In this document: piece after piece, positions 42,435-51,581 of the stretch
Layout of the letters: each line of letters opens with the position of its first letter
Numbering within the stretch: the stretch's first letter is position 1
From: an uncultured Eubacterium sp.
GTDB lineage: Bacteria > Bacillota > Clostridia > Lachnospirales > Lachnospiraceae
Reading direction: 5' to 3'
Assembly (NCBI GenBank): GCA_947642745.1
Contig: CANRTU010000028.1
Location: forward strand, 1-56,482
Length of the DNA: 56,482 nucleotides
Position numbers and translations under genes: made by a program
Notes under the pieces: generated by a model
Database searches by the model: none
What the model saw: the letters and a program-made list of their open reading frames with translations, nothing else
Told to the model about the DNA's origin: nothing

Positions 42435-43538
42435 TTAATATTTTTTCCGTTGCAATCCCACATTTAGTACAATTCCGATGCCCATATACAGTGTCACCAG
42501 AGAAGTCAGTCCATAACTGACAAATGGAAGCGTCAGCCCGGTATTTGGCAGAAGACCTGTTGTCACACTGAGATTTACAAACCCCTGAAATCCTATTTCT
42601 GCCGCCATGCCGCAGCAGATCAGCCTTCCGGCCATATCTTTCGCCCTTCTTGCGATCAGAATACACTCCAGCGTGATCAGCATCAGCAGAACTACGATAG
42701 TGGCTGCGCCTACAAAGCCTAATTCCTCACTGGCTACTGAAAAGATGAAATCCGTGTGGGGTTCTGAAATAAAATTACCATTTTTCACAGAATCAATACT
42801 GTCATTGTTTAAACCTTTACCCCAGAGCTGGCCGGAGCCAACTGCCATGATGGAATTCTGCTGCTGGTAGGCAAGTTCCGGATATTTCTCCGGATAACGC
42901 CATGCCAGGATACGGCGCACCTGATAAGGATTAATAATCTTCTGGTCCGGCTGCATGATCTGATAAAGTATAACAATCATCGCTGGCAGAAAAACTGCAA
43001 TAGCACCTCCTACTATTTTATAACTAATTCCAGAAACAAACAAGAGGGTTATGAAAATTAATGTGGTTACAATGGTTGTAGATAAGTCCGGCTGCTTAAG
43101 TGTCAGAAACAAAGGTACCCCCACCAGCACAGCAATGACCGACAGCGCCCGGAATGTATTAATCTGCTCCTGATACCGCATAAGAAAAGCGGCAAAAAAC
43201 AGGATGATTACCAGTTTGGACAATTCCGACGGCTGAAACTTGATACCGGCGATGATGATCCATCTGGCCGCCCCTTTGCTGGATTCTCCCATAAAAATAA
43301 CCAGGGCAAGCAGGACCACATTGCCAATATACATTAACCAGGACAGACGCAGTAAAAGGGAATAGTCAAATAAAGACAGACAGATCATTGCCACGATACC
43401 TGCCGCCATTCCAAATATCTGTTTATTCTGCAGGGATTCTCTTGCGCTACCTATTACGAATATTCCAATAACCGTTAAGGCTGTCACATACAGACACAGC
43501 CGGAACCGGTAATCTTTCAGTGAATACATTTTAAACAT
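42435..43538 (-). CDS. rodA: RodA/FtsW-family peptidoglycan glycosyltransferase
   Basis: This 367-residue polytopic SEDS protein has about ten helices. Family motifs include GKGLNNDSIDSVKNGNFISEPHTDFIFSVASEELGF, the WP/E..-type loop FQPSELSKL and the C-terminal PNTGLTLPFVSYGLTSL. With PBP2 (45510) and MreBCD in the same block it should be the elongation polymerase, although a sporulation or division paralog cannot be excluded. It is followed by mgsA after 15 bp. Confidence 0.92.
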   Translation of the reverse strand: MFKMYSLKDYRFRLCLYVTALTVIGIFVIGSARESLQNKQIFGMAAGIVAMICLSLFDYSLLLRLSWLMYIGNVVLLALVIFMGESSKGAARWIIIAGIKFQPSELSKLVIILFFAAFLMRYQEQINTFRALSVIAVLVGVPLFLTLKQPDLSTTIVTTLIFITLLFVSGISYKIVGGAIAVFLPAMIVILYQIMQPDQKIINPYQVRRILAWRYPEKYPELAYQQQNSIMAVGSGQLWGKGLNNDSIDSVKNGNFISEPHTDFIFSVASEELGFVGAATIVVLLMLITLECILIARRAKDMAGRLICCGMAAEIGFQGFVNLSVTTGLLPNTGLTLPFVSYGLTSLVTLYMGIGIVLNVGLQRKKY

Positions 43539-43637
43539 ATATCATGCCTCCGGGGCTTTCTTTTTTTGTCTGGCGGACGCAGACAATCTTTTTCCAATCA
43601 CTGTAACTTATGGCGCCAGACATACGCCGGCACGTTT

Positions 43638-43946
43638 CTACTGGTCATGGAGCAGGCTGAGACTCTGGTATTCCGTCTGGCGCTTGACGCAGATAATCGG
43701 AATGTTCGCATAGAGCGCAGGCACGCTTCCATTATGGTTTTCTGATTCCGTACGGGTGATCTGGATATCCAGTCCCTCCGTATCTATTTCCATATATTTT
43801 GAAATGACCTGAATAATGTCATTTTTTATCATTTCCAGCATATCAGCAGAACAGTCTGTCCGGTCTGAAATCAGCAGCAGCTTTAAACGGTCTTTTGCCA
43901 GCTCCTTGGAGTTTCTCCGGAACAGAAAACGAAATAATCTCATCAT
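43638..43946 (-). CDS. minE: Cell division topological specificity factor MinE
   Basis: This 102-residue protein has an N-terminal membrane-targeting/MinD-activating segment (MMRLFRFLFRRNSKELAKDRLKLLLISDR) and a topological domain (MLEMIKNDIIQVISKYMEIDTEGLDIQITRT). It stimulates MinD ATPase to position the septum. It lies 9 bp after minD. The presence of MinE, rather than only DivIVA/MinJ, is typical for clostridia. Confidence 0.94.
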   Translation of the reverse strand: MMRLFRFLFRRNSKELAKDRLKLLLISDRTDCSADMLEMIKNDIIQVISKYMEIDTEGLDIQITRTESENHNGSVPALYANIPIICVKRQTEYQSLSLLHDQ

Positions 43947-43955
43947 ACCCGCCTC

Positions 43956-44747
43956 CTATACACGTCTGGTCAGGCCACGAAAGCGCTGGAACCATACTTT
44001 TTTCTGGTTCAGATCCATAATAGGCACCTTTTCACCATTGATTCTGCGACAGATATTCTGAAATGCCTGTCCGGACATGGAATTCAGACCGGACAGCGGC
44101 TCTCCCTGATTGGTCGAAATTACGATATTTTCATCATCCGCCACTGCGCCAAGAAGCGGGATCGGGAGAATTTCACAAACGTCTTTTAATGACATCATAT
44201 CCCCGCGTTTAACCATATCCATGCGCAGCCGGTTTACTAATAATTCAATCTTTGGCATTCCCGCATTTTGCAGCAGACCGATAATACGGTCCGCATCCCG
44301 GATTGCGGATACTTCCGGTGTAGTCACAACAATCGCACGGTCCGCACCGGCGATGGCATTTTGAAATCCCTGCTCAATACCTGCAGGACAGTCCAGAAGT
44401 ATGTAATCAAACTCCTCCCTCAGCTCGCTGGTCAGTTTTTTCATCTGTTCCGGTGTGACCGAAGTTTTATCGCAGGTCTGTGCGGAAGGGATCAGGTACA
44501 GGGTCGGATGACGCTTATCTTTAATCAGCGCCTGTTTGAGACGACAGCTTCCTTTTACGATGTCCACCAGATTATATACGATCCTGTTTTCCAGACCCAT
44601 GACTACGTCCAGGTTCCTAAGACCGATATCTGTATCCACCAGAACCACTTTTTTACCGAGCATCGCAAGCCCGGTTCCCACAGTAGCTGTGGTGGTTGTC
44701 TTTCCTACACCGCCTTTTCCTGATGTAATTACAATAACTTCACACAT
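43956..44747 (-). CDS. minD: Septum-site determining ATPase MinD
   Basis: This 263-residue ParA/MRP ATPase has the deviant Walker A KGGVGKTT with the signature Lys11, LVDTDIGLRNLDVVMGLENR, and YILLDCPAGIEQGF. It ends in an amphipathic membrane-binding helix (KKVWFQRFRGLTRRV). It recruits MinC and is released by MinE. AGGAGG precedes the ATG. Confidence 0.97.
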   Translation of the reverse strand: MCEVIVITSGKGGVGKTTTTATVGTGLAMLGKKVVLVDTDIGLRNLDVVMGLENRIVYNLVDIVKGSCRLKQALIKDKRHPTLYLIPSAQTCDKTSVTPEQMKKLTSELREEFDYILLDCPAGIEQGFQNAIAGADRAIVVTTPEVSAIRDADRIIGLLQNAGMPKIELLVNRLRMDMVKRGDMMSLKDVCEILPIPLLGAVADDENIVISTNQGEPLSGLNSMSGQAFQNICRRINGEKVPIMDLNQKKVWFQRFRGLTRRV

Positions 44748-44802
44748 AATTGAATCCTCCTGATTTATTGATTATCCGAAAATCGCTGAAAGCGATGGAT
44801 TT

Positions 44803-45492
44803 TTACAGTAAATCTTTTGTATAAGGTTCCATTATGACATGCCCGTTGCGGACACGTGCTATCTGTGGCGTAAGCCGTTCCTCTGTTTTCTTTCTGCGAA
44901 GAAAACCTCCTTTGCTCTTTCCTCCTTTTTCCTGTTCTTTTGGTATAAAAAGGATACTTCCAATCTGAAGCTGGCCGTTATCTATGGACAGCGCCGTAAT
45001 GCAGGCGGCGCTGTCCCCATATGCGCCTGCCTGCGCAAAACCTTCCAGGGTGCCAAAAATCATAATATTGCCCCCGGCTGTGACACTGGCGCCTTTTGGA
45101 ACGTCCCCGATCATAATAAGCCCCACGTCCGAATGCAGCTCTTCACCGGGCTGTAAGGAGCCGTAGTGGTATACGGCATGATCCATGACCCGTCTTCTGA
45201 TAAAATTCTCCGTCTGCTCCAGGACACAGGCTTCTTTAATCTGCTCCTCTTCCATAATACAGATGATGTGTACGCCTGTATGCGCCTCAATGGCCGCAAT
45301 CAGTTCATACTCCTGGGAAGGCTCCAGCAACCTGCCCTCAAAGGAAATGCCAATGGCGGCGTCTTTAAAAAATCCGCCTGCTTCCCTGAATTTTGTAATC
45401 ACAGCGTCCACCAGTTCCTGAAATTCCAGCCCGGGATTCAGCACAAGGTGAATCCCGTATGATTTACTTTTAATTACAACTGCCTGTTTCAA
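44803..45492 (-). CDS. minC: Septum-site determining protein MinC
   Basis: This 229-residue FtsZ-polymerisation inhibitor has an N-terminal domain up to about 105 and a C-terminal beta-helix (RRVMDHAVYHYGSLQPGEELHSDVGLIMIGDVPKGASVTAGGNIMIFGTLEGFAQAGAYGD). The start codon is TTG at 45492, 8 bp after GGGAGG. It is 17 bp downstream of the PBP2 gene and heads the minCDE set. Confidence 0.93.
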   Translation of the reverse strand: MKQAVVIKSKSYGIHLVLNPGLEFQELVDAVITKFREAGGFFKDAAIGISFEGRLLEPSQEYELIAAIEAHTGVHIICIMEEEQIKEACVLEQTENFIRRRVMDHAVYHYGSLQPGEELHSDVGLIMIGDVPKGASVTAGGNIMIFGTLEGFAQAGAYGDSAACITALSIDNGQLQIGSILFIPKEQEKGGKSKGGFLRRKKTEERLTPQIARVRNGHVIMEPYTKDLL

Positions 45493-45509
45493 CTTTACGC
45501 CTCCCTAAG

Positions 45510-48377
45510 CTAATCTGTAAATCCGTTGGACGACACACCAATGCTGCTGGCCTGGCCGTTGAGCAGTGAATCCCTGTCCTCCAGATTAAAATAATATTTT
45601 AAAATACGCGCGGACAAATCGGCTGCGTTGTGAGAGGTATAACCGAATGCGATTCTGGTGGCAATGGAAATCTCCGGGTTGTTAAACGGTGCGTATCCGA
45701 CAAATACAGCATGGTTCGCCCTGGTGAGAATCTGCTGCGCCGTACCGGTTTTTCCAGCTACAGCGACTTTAAAACCATTAAATTCATTCAGATCGTTAAT
45801 AACCATACGGTTGCCGTTTTGGATGGCGTTCCAGCTGGTATCAGAGATTTCGTCAATTGTATTTCTGACAGACGGCTTGTATTTCTCAATGACCTTTCCT
45901 TCATTGTCAGTAAGTTTTTTCAATAATGTATAATTATATACGGTGCCTTTATTTGCCACTGCGGTGACATAACGGGCCAGCTGTACCGTGGCAAAGTTAT
46001 GGTTACTCTGTCCAATGGAAGCAGTCAGCGGAAATTCATCCGCCAGCTGCGGGCTGTATTCCGGAATTTCCACGCCGGTCTTCTCTCCCAGTCCGAATTT
46101 TTCCGCATAATCCGTGATTTTGCGGATACCGTTAGCGTCGCTGTACGTACTGCCGTTCATGCTCATATCGTAGCCGACCTGGTAAAAGAAACAGTTACAG
46201 GAATACCGGATCGCCTGCGAGACATTCAGCATTCCGTGACGGCCGGGATAGATCCAGCAGGTCGGGCCGTCTTCCACCAGTTCGAATTTACCGGTGCCGT
46301 TGATCTTGGTAGACGGGGTAATCAGTCCTTCTGTCAGTCCTGCGGCGGCGGTTACCATTTTAAATGTGGACCCCGGGGCGGTACGTTCCTGGGTGGCGTG
46401 ATTATACATGGGATCGGATTTGTCACTCTGCAGTTTTGCGAAATAATCCGCATCTACGGAATTCGCAAGACGGTTGTTATCGTATCCGGGATAAGATACA
46501 AGCGCCAGCAGCTCTCCGGTCTTTACATCCGTAATGACACTGGAACCGGTACACGGATCCAGCGCCAGCTGCGCCGGCGTAATATCCAGATTCCGTATCC
46601 GTTCTTTCAAAAACGAAAAAGCAGATGTGGTGCCTGCCGCCAGGGAAGCTCTCGTCTCCTCGTTTTTTGGAATCAGTTTCTGGTCGTATAAAATCAGACA
46701 CAACTGTGTGCCGGTTACCACATCCTGTTTGATCAGATACTGATAGATTTTTTTATGAAATCCGTCGTCCGTACGGAGCGTTTCTACGATATAGTCAATT
46801 AAATCCCGGTATATTTCCGAAGAATCGGAATATTCTTCTCCTGACTGGAATACATTGTAATCAATCCATCCTGTATTGATACAATAGTTTAAGTATTCTT
46901 TCAGGCTGATGGTTTCATCCTTGGTCCAGGCAATATAGGTTTCATCTGTAGTGTCAATCTTATCTGCGAGCAATACCTCATTTTCTTTCAGCATCGTAAT
47001 AATATAGCTGTAATAATTCTGATATTCTTCCGCAGCCAGGGTATAGGTTTCCGGTGCGGAGGACATCGCCTGTTCCCGTATACGTTCAAGCACGCTTTCC
47101 AGTCTGGTCTGAAAAGCGGCCAGCACACTTTTTTCCGTATCGCTTGCCCCACGTTCCTGGAAATGGGACGTGTCAATAATACTATTATTAATCAGCGCAA
47201 AATAAACATCGTAAATGGGAATCTTAATATCAGAAGCTTCGCCGGATACATTGACAAACTCTCTGATGTTCAAAATATTATTATATAAAATACCCGCCAG
47301 CTCCTGTTCGATCAGATCATATACCGCTTTTTGCAGCTTTCCGTCTATGGACAGATACACATTATTGCCGGCGGAAGGTTCTATATAGTTCGTCGTCTCC
47401 CGTTCCTTACCCATATTATCCACAAATACAGTCTCAGATCCTTTTTTTCCCTGAAGCTGCTCATCCATTACGCTTTCAATGCCGGATTTGCCAATAATAT
47501 CCGTCAGGGAATAGGAGTCGTTTTTAGCGGAGAGCTCTTCGTATTCTGTGGTAGAGATTTTGCCAGTATAACCGATCATGGACGCAAAATATTTGCTGTT
47601 TGTATATTTGCGGATATAATCCTCTTCGATTTCCACTCCCTGGAGACGGTCTTTGTTTTCCCGGATATACGCAATCGTCTTTTTGCTGACGCCGGTGGCA
47701 ATCGTGGTGGAAATATATTTTTGAAAACCGTTCTGTGCCAGCGCATAGCGGACAATCATAATGTTATATTTCATTTCCTGGGAATAATCGCTTTCATCCA
47801 GTTCGTAGCGTCTGAACAGATAATCCACAATCTGTTTTTCCGTAGCTTTTGCCGTATCATAACCCAGGTCATCGTCATATTCCAGATCTTCTATTTTCTG
47901 ATAGCCGTATACGTCGGCCCGGAAACGCATGAGACTCGTGCCCTCTGAGCGGAATACATACTTTCCATTTTTTTTCAACTGGATATCAAAATTATTAATA
48001 AAACCATCGTTATTTTTATCCAGTATTTCCATTACTTCCGCAATAATTCCGTTTAACGTTTCATCACGTTCACTGCTGTCCTCGTAAGTGCCGTTATCTT
48101 CAATGGTGACCTTGTAGGCCAGTTCATTATAGGCTAACAGCATACCGTTACGGTCATATATATTTCCCCTGGTTCCGGAGAGTGTCCTGGTTTTTTTGAT
48201 TTTTAACGTATAATTTTTCTGGTATGTCTCTCCGTTTATAATCTGTAAAGAAAACAGACGCTGTAATATTATGCCGCTCATCAGCAGCAGTATTACTGTC
48301 AGTACAAACAGCCTGGAACTGAAAAAGCTTTTAAGAAAATCCCTGATGGAATCATATTCAAACAAATTTCGCCGCAC
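45510..48377 (-). CDS. mrdA: Penicillin-binding protein 2 (elongation transpeptidase)
   Basis: This 955-residue class B PBP has an N-terminal membrane anchor (about 22-40), a pedestal (SGTRGNIYDRNGMLLAYNE) and a transpeptidase with S670TFK (TAPGSTFKM), YSCN and KTGTAQ. It is longer than typical PBP2 (about 650) because of a helical insert around 370-600. Residues 120-131 (DKNNDGFINNFD) fit an EF-hand/dockerin calcium loop. The frame opens at a GTG overlapping the AAGGAG site; a TTG at 48365 would have better spacing. It partners RodA and the Mre proteins. Confidence 0.93.
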   Translation of the reverse strand: MRRNLFEYDSIRDFLKSFFSSRLFVLTVILLLMSGIILQRLFSLQIINGETYQKNYTLKIKKTRTLSGTRGNIYDRNGMLLAYNELAYKVTIEDNGTYEDSSERDETLNGIIAEVMEILDKNNDGFINNFDIQLKKNGKYVFRSEGTSLMRFRADVYGYQKIEDLEYDDDLGYDTAKATEKQIVDYLFRRYELDESDYSQEMKYNIMIVRYALAQNGFQKYISTTIATGVSKKTIAYIRENKDRLQGVEIEEDYIRKYTNSKYFASMIGYTGKISTTEYEELSAKNDSYSLTDIIGKSGIESVMDEQLQGKKGSETVFVDNMGKERETTNYIEPSAGNNVYLSIDGKLQKAVYDLIEQELAGILYNNILNIREFVNVSGEASDIKIPIYDVYFALINNSIIDTSHFQERGASDTEKSVLAAFQTRLESVLERIREQAMSSAPETYTLAAEEYQNYYSYIITMLKENEVLLADKIDTTDETYIAWTKDETISLKEYLNYCINTGWIDYNVFQSGEEYSDSSEIYRDLIDYIVETLRTDDGFHKKIYQYLIKQDVVTGTQLCLILYDQKLIPKNEETRASLAAGTTSAFSFLKERIRNLDITPAQLALDPCTGSSVITDVKTGELLALVSYPGYDNNRLANSVDADYFAKLQSDKSDPMYNHATQERTAPGSTFKMVTAAAGLTEGLITPSTKINGTGKFELVEDGPTCWIYPGRHGMLNVSQAIRYSCNCFFYQVGYDMSMNGSTYSDANGIRKITDYAEKFGLGEKTGVEIPEYSPQLADEFPLTASIGQSNHNFATVQLARYVTAVANKGTVYNYTLLKKLTDNEGKVIEKYKPSVRNTIDEISDTSWNAIQNGNRMVINDLNEFNGFKVAVAGKTGTAQQILTRANHAVFVGYAPFNNPEISIATRIAFGYTSHNAADLSARILKYYFNLEDRDSLLNGQASSIGVSSNGFTD

Positions 48378-48876
48378 TCCTTTTCTCGATCGCTTCTAAT
48401 TTCTGATTGACTTTTAACAGCACCGGATACAGTACAATCATAATAAGTAATGTATACACCAGTTCTGGTATAATCACATGAAGCATATAGTAAATAATAT
48501 GGAACTGTCCCCGGAATACAAATTTCAGAATATAAACCGCCACATTGTATATAATATCACTGGCAGCAATTAAAAGCATGGGCAGTTTAATATCATCCGG
48601 GAAAAAAAATTTGCGGAACATTCCGTTACAGTAGCCCACATACATATATACAAGCGCATAAAAACCAAGTATTGTTCCGTAAAATATGTCAAACACCAGT
48701 CCGGTTATAAACCCGATGTACATGCCTTCCCCACGGCCCCGCATAAAACCAAAAGACGACACTACAATAATAATCAGGTTTGGGGAAATGGATGCTAAAG
48801 ACAGTGCCTGAAACAGGGTTGTCTGTAGTAAAAAACAGATATAGATAATAATAAATACAGTAATCTTTCTTTTCAT
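48358..48876 (-). CDS. mreD: Rod-shape determining protein MreD
   Basis: This 172-residue membrane protein has about five helices, starting MKRKITVFIIIYICFLLQTTLFQ and including GFMRGRGEGMYIGFITGLVFDIFYG, the MreD hallmark. It is part of the elongasome with MreC and PBP2. It overlaps the PBP2 gene by about 20 bp. ATG 48876 follows AGGTGG. Confidence 0.93.
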   Translation of the reverse strand: MKRKITVFIIIYICFLLQTTLFQALSLASISPNLIIIVVSSFGFMRGRGEGMYIGFITGLVFDIFYGTILGFYALVYMYVGYCNGMFRKFFFPDDIKLPMLLIAASDIIYNVAVYILKFVFRGQFHIIYYMLHVIIPELVYTLLIMIVLYPVLLKVNQKLEAIEKRSAAKFV

Positions 48877-48893
48877 AATAACCAAACCACCTG

Positions 48894-49766
48894 CTATCTG
48901 TCGTCCTTTGCGGTCTGTTTTTTATCCAGTATCACAAGTACGTTTTTGATATGTTCAAAATCCACGGCCAGTGAAACTGTACCAGATTTGGTCAGATTGT
49001 TAGGATCGGTATGCAGTTCACTGATGTAGCCAATCAGAACTCCCGGTACGTATTTGCTGCTCGTGTAGGATGTTACGATCTGGTCGCCCACCGCTACTTC
49101 ATCATCCTCATCGGATAAATCTGTCAGCTCTATGGTCTGGGACTCGCTCATCATCTGAAGATCGCCGTTTACAAAACAACTGTCCGAAGTGGTCAGTACC
49201 ATGGCGCTGGTACTATTGCGGTCATCTATAATAGAACGGACATTGGCGTAATTACGCCCTACATTTGTTACAATACCCACCAGGCCGCTGCCCGCGATAA
49301 CGTTCATATCCACTTCGATGCCGTCTTCGGAGCCTTTATCAATGATAAAAGTATCAAACCAGTTTCCAGCGTCTTTTCCGATAATGCTGGCGCCGATCTT
49401 CTTATAATCATACTGCTCGTCCAGTGCGAGAAGCTCACGCATATCCTGGATATCGTACTGTTCCATTTTGTACGTATTCAGTTCGGTAGTCAGTTCGTCC
49501 ACCTGGTTCTGGAGCTCCTCGTTTTTTTTCATGACATCCTTTAGCTCTGTCAGGTTGTCCGCCAGGCCGCTGACCCAGGTCCCTGCCCGGTTAATCCCTT
49601 TCTGCATCGGGATAAACAGATAGCCGGCGGCGGTATTTAACGGTGTAAAGGATACGTCAAATAAAAAGCTGGCGAACATGGCCATAATGCACAATGTGGA
49701 CAAAGATAACAGCACATATTTTACCGGAATATGAAAACGTGCTTTTCTTCTTCTCCTTTTTTTCAT
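48894..49766 (-). CDS. mreC: Rod-shape determining protein MreC
   Basis: This 290-residue protein has a basic N-terminus (MKKRRRRKARF), one transmembrane segment and a coiled coil (LTELKDVMKKNEELQNQVDELTTELNTYK). A periplasmic-type beta domain follows (GKDAGNWFDTFIIDKGSEDGIEVDMNVIAGSGLVGIVTNVG). It links MreB with PBPs outside the membrane. Only a weak ribosome binding site is seen. Confidence 0.94.
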   Translation of the reverse strand: MKKRRRRKARFHIPVKYVLLSLSTLCIMAMFASFLFDVSFTPLNTAAGYLFIPMQKGINRAGTWVSGLADNLTELKDVMKKNEELQNQVDELTTELNTYKMEQYDIQDMRELLALDEQYDYKKIGASIIGKDAGNWFDTFIIDKGSEDGIEVDMNVIAGSGLVGIVTNVGRNYANVRSIIDDRNSTSAMVLTTSDSCFVNGDLQMMSESQTIELTDLSDEDDEVAVGDQIVTSYTSSKYVPGVLIGYISELHTDPNNLTKSGTVSLAVDFEHIKNVLVILDKKQTAKDDR

Positions 49767-49777
49767 GCGAAAATCCC

Positions 49778-50797
49778 CTATTTATATAAACTAGATTTGA
49801 GGCGGTAGGCCAGATGTTTAAATTCATTATCTGATACGATCTTTACAAGTCCCTGCGCCACAGTTTCTTCCGGATCCCCGCTGCAGTTTACCCGGATATT
49901 GGTAATCTGTGTAAACAGCTCGTCCAGCCGGTCGATTTTGGAACCGCCCCCGGTAATATAAATACCGGCGTGGATAATATCCTTGGCAAGCTCCGGCGGC
50001 GTACGCTCCAGAATCAGTTTAATATTTGTGCAGATATTGGTCAGATGGTCTTTAATAGCTTCATATACAATAGAAGCAGTAATTTCCATTTCAATCGGAA
50101 GACCGCTGACCACATCACGGCCTACAATAACCATGGCGGCCTGCCTGCCCTCCAGGGCGCTGGCCAGTTCTTCCTTTAAAGCGCAGGCAGTTTTGCGTCC
50201 GATAACCAGGTTATAGTTTTTACGGATATAGCTGATGATAGATTCGTCCAGCCGGTTTCCGCCAAAATGCAGCAGATGGCTGATGACCAGTCCGCCCAGG
50301 GATATAATGGATATCTCGGTCGTGTCCGCACCGATATCCACCACCATAATACCTGTAGGCTCGTTCACATTCAGTCCCAGCCCCACGGCGTCCGCAATAG
50401 GCTTTTCACACAGCAGCACGCTTTTGGGTTTTGCCTTGCTTTTATAAAAAATGTCAGAAAAGGCTTTTTTTTCCACTTCTGTAATATCCGTAGGAACTGC
50501 CACTACAAATTCAGCCCCCCTGGTTTTGCCCTTTGTATTTTTTTCCAGAAATTCAAAGAGCATGGTCTGCATATTGTTATAATCCGCAATGACACCATTG
50601 ACAATCGGAAACGTCACCTGGATCTGGTCCGGCGCCTTCTCATACATGGCATAAGCGTCATTGCCATAGGAATACATCTGGTTCTTATTAATGATTGCAA
50701 TGGTATTTTTTTCATTTAAAATAGTCCCGCCTGCTTTGCAGTAGACTTTTAAATTGGCAGTCCCTAAATCCACGCCATAAATATTTGCTGACATCAT
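49778..50797 (-). CDS. mreB: Rod-shape determining actin homolog MreB
   Basis: This 339-residue actin-like ATPase has phosphate-1 GVDLGTANLKVY, phosphate-2 VVDIGADTTEISIISLGG and the adenosine motif AGIYITGGGSKIDRLDE. LILERTPPELAKDI is conserved in MreB. It forms membrane filaments that guide lateral wall growth. Two tandem ATG codons follow AGGAG; either may be used. It heads mreBCD-PBP2. Confidence 0.95.
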   Translation of the reverse strand: MMSANIYGVDLGTANLKVYCKAGGTILNEKNTIAIINKNQMYSYGNDAYAMYEKAPDQIQVTFPIVNGVIADYNNMQTMLFEFLEKNTKGKTRGAEFVVAVPTDITEVEKKAFSDIFYKSKAKPKSVLLCEKPIADAVGLGLNVNEPTGIMVVDIGADTTEISIISLGGLVISHLLHFGGNRLDESIISYIRKNYNLVIGRKTACALKEELASALEGRQAAMVIVGRDVVSGLPIEMEITASIVYEAIKDHLTNICTNIKLILERTPPELAKDIIHAGIYITGGGSKIDRLDELFTQITNIRVNCSGDPEETVAQGLVKIVSDNEFKHLAYRLKSSLYK

Positions 50798-50815
50798 TCT
50801 CGTCTCCTATCAGGG

Positions 50816-51505
50816 CTATAGCAGTCCCTTTTCTCTAAAACTGTAATAATTATTGTCACCGATGATAATGTGGTCGGCCAGTGTAATCTGCAGCAGCCGC
50901 CCGCATTCAGCGATGCGTTTTGTAATATGTTCATCTTCACGGCTTGGTCCGCAGACGCCGCTGGGATGATTATGCAGAATAATGATTGACAGTGCCTGTG
51001 CCCGCAATGCCTGGATGAAGACTTCCCTCGGGGATATCAGCGAAGCGCTGGCTGTACCAATAGATAGTACGCTGTCCCCCAGAAAATGGCATTTGCTGTC
51101 AAACATGCAGACAATCACCTGTTCCTTTTCCTCGTGCCGCAGCTGTTCCATATAGTAATCCGCAATGGAAGAAGGGCGGTTAAACGACAGCCCCTGTATG
51201 CGTGCTGTCTTTGTGATTCTTTTTGACAGTTCCGCTATACACTTTAGCTGTACGGCCTTTGTCATGCCTATACCCGGAATCTGTATCAGACGTTTATAGT
51301 CATAGGAATACAGGTTTAACAGGCTGTGGTTTCCCTCCGCAAGTATCTCACAGGCCAGCTCAATCGCTGTTTTTCCTTTTGTTCCGGTCCGCAAAATCAC
51401 GGCCAGAAGCTCGGCGTCGGATAAATATTCCGGCCCGTGCCGCAGGCATCTTTCATATGGTCTCTCGGAATCCGGAAGTTCTTTTACGGTTAAATGTTTC
51501 TGCAT
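50816..51505 (-). CDS. radC: RadC-family JAB domain protein
   Basis: This 229-residue protein has helix-hairpin-helix-like N-terminal repeats (LIQIPGIGMTKAVQLKC) and a JAMM metalloprotease-like motif (HNHPSGVCGPSREDEHIT) near the C-terminus. The family is conserved beside mreB in many bacteria; its biochemical role is unsettled and the old DNA-repair assignment is doubtful. It lies 18 bp before mreB in the same direction. Confidence 0.95.
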   Translation of the reverse strand: MQKHLTVKELPDSERPYERCLRHGPEYLSDAELLAVILRTGTKGKTAIELACEILAEGNHSLLNLYSYDYKRLIQIPGIGMTKAVQLKCIAELSKRITKTARIQGLSFNRPSSIADYYMEQLRHEEKEQVIVCMFDSKCHFLGDSVLSIGTASASLISPREVFIQALRAQALSIIILHNHPSGVCGPSREDEHITKRIAECGRLLQITLADHIIIGDNNYYSFREKGLL

Positions 51506-51581
51506 AAAATCCTTTCTACTCTCTCCCTGTCATACATCTGTCCTGTATCTGGGTAAAAAAGGAATATCCAGTTTTATTATC

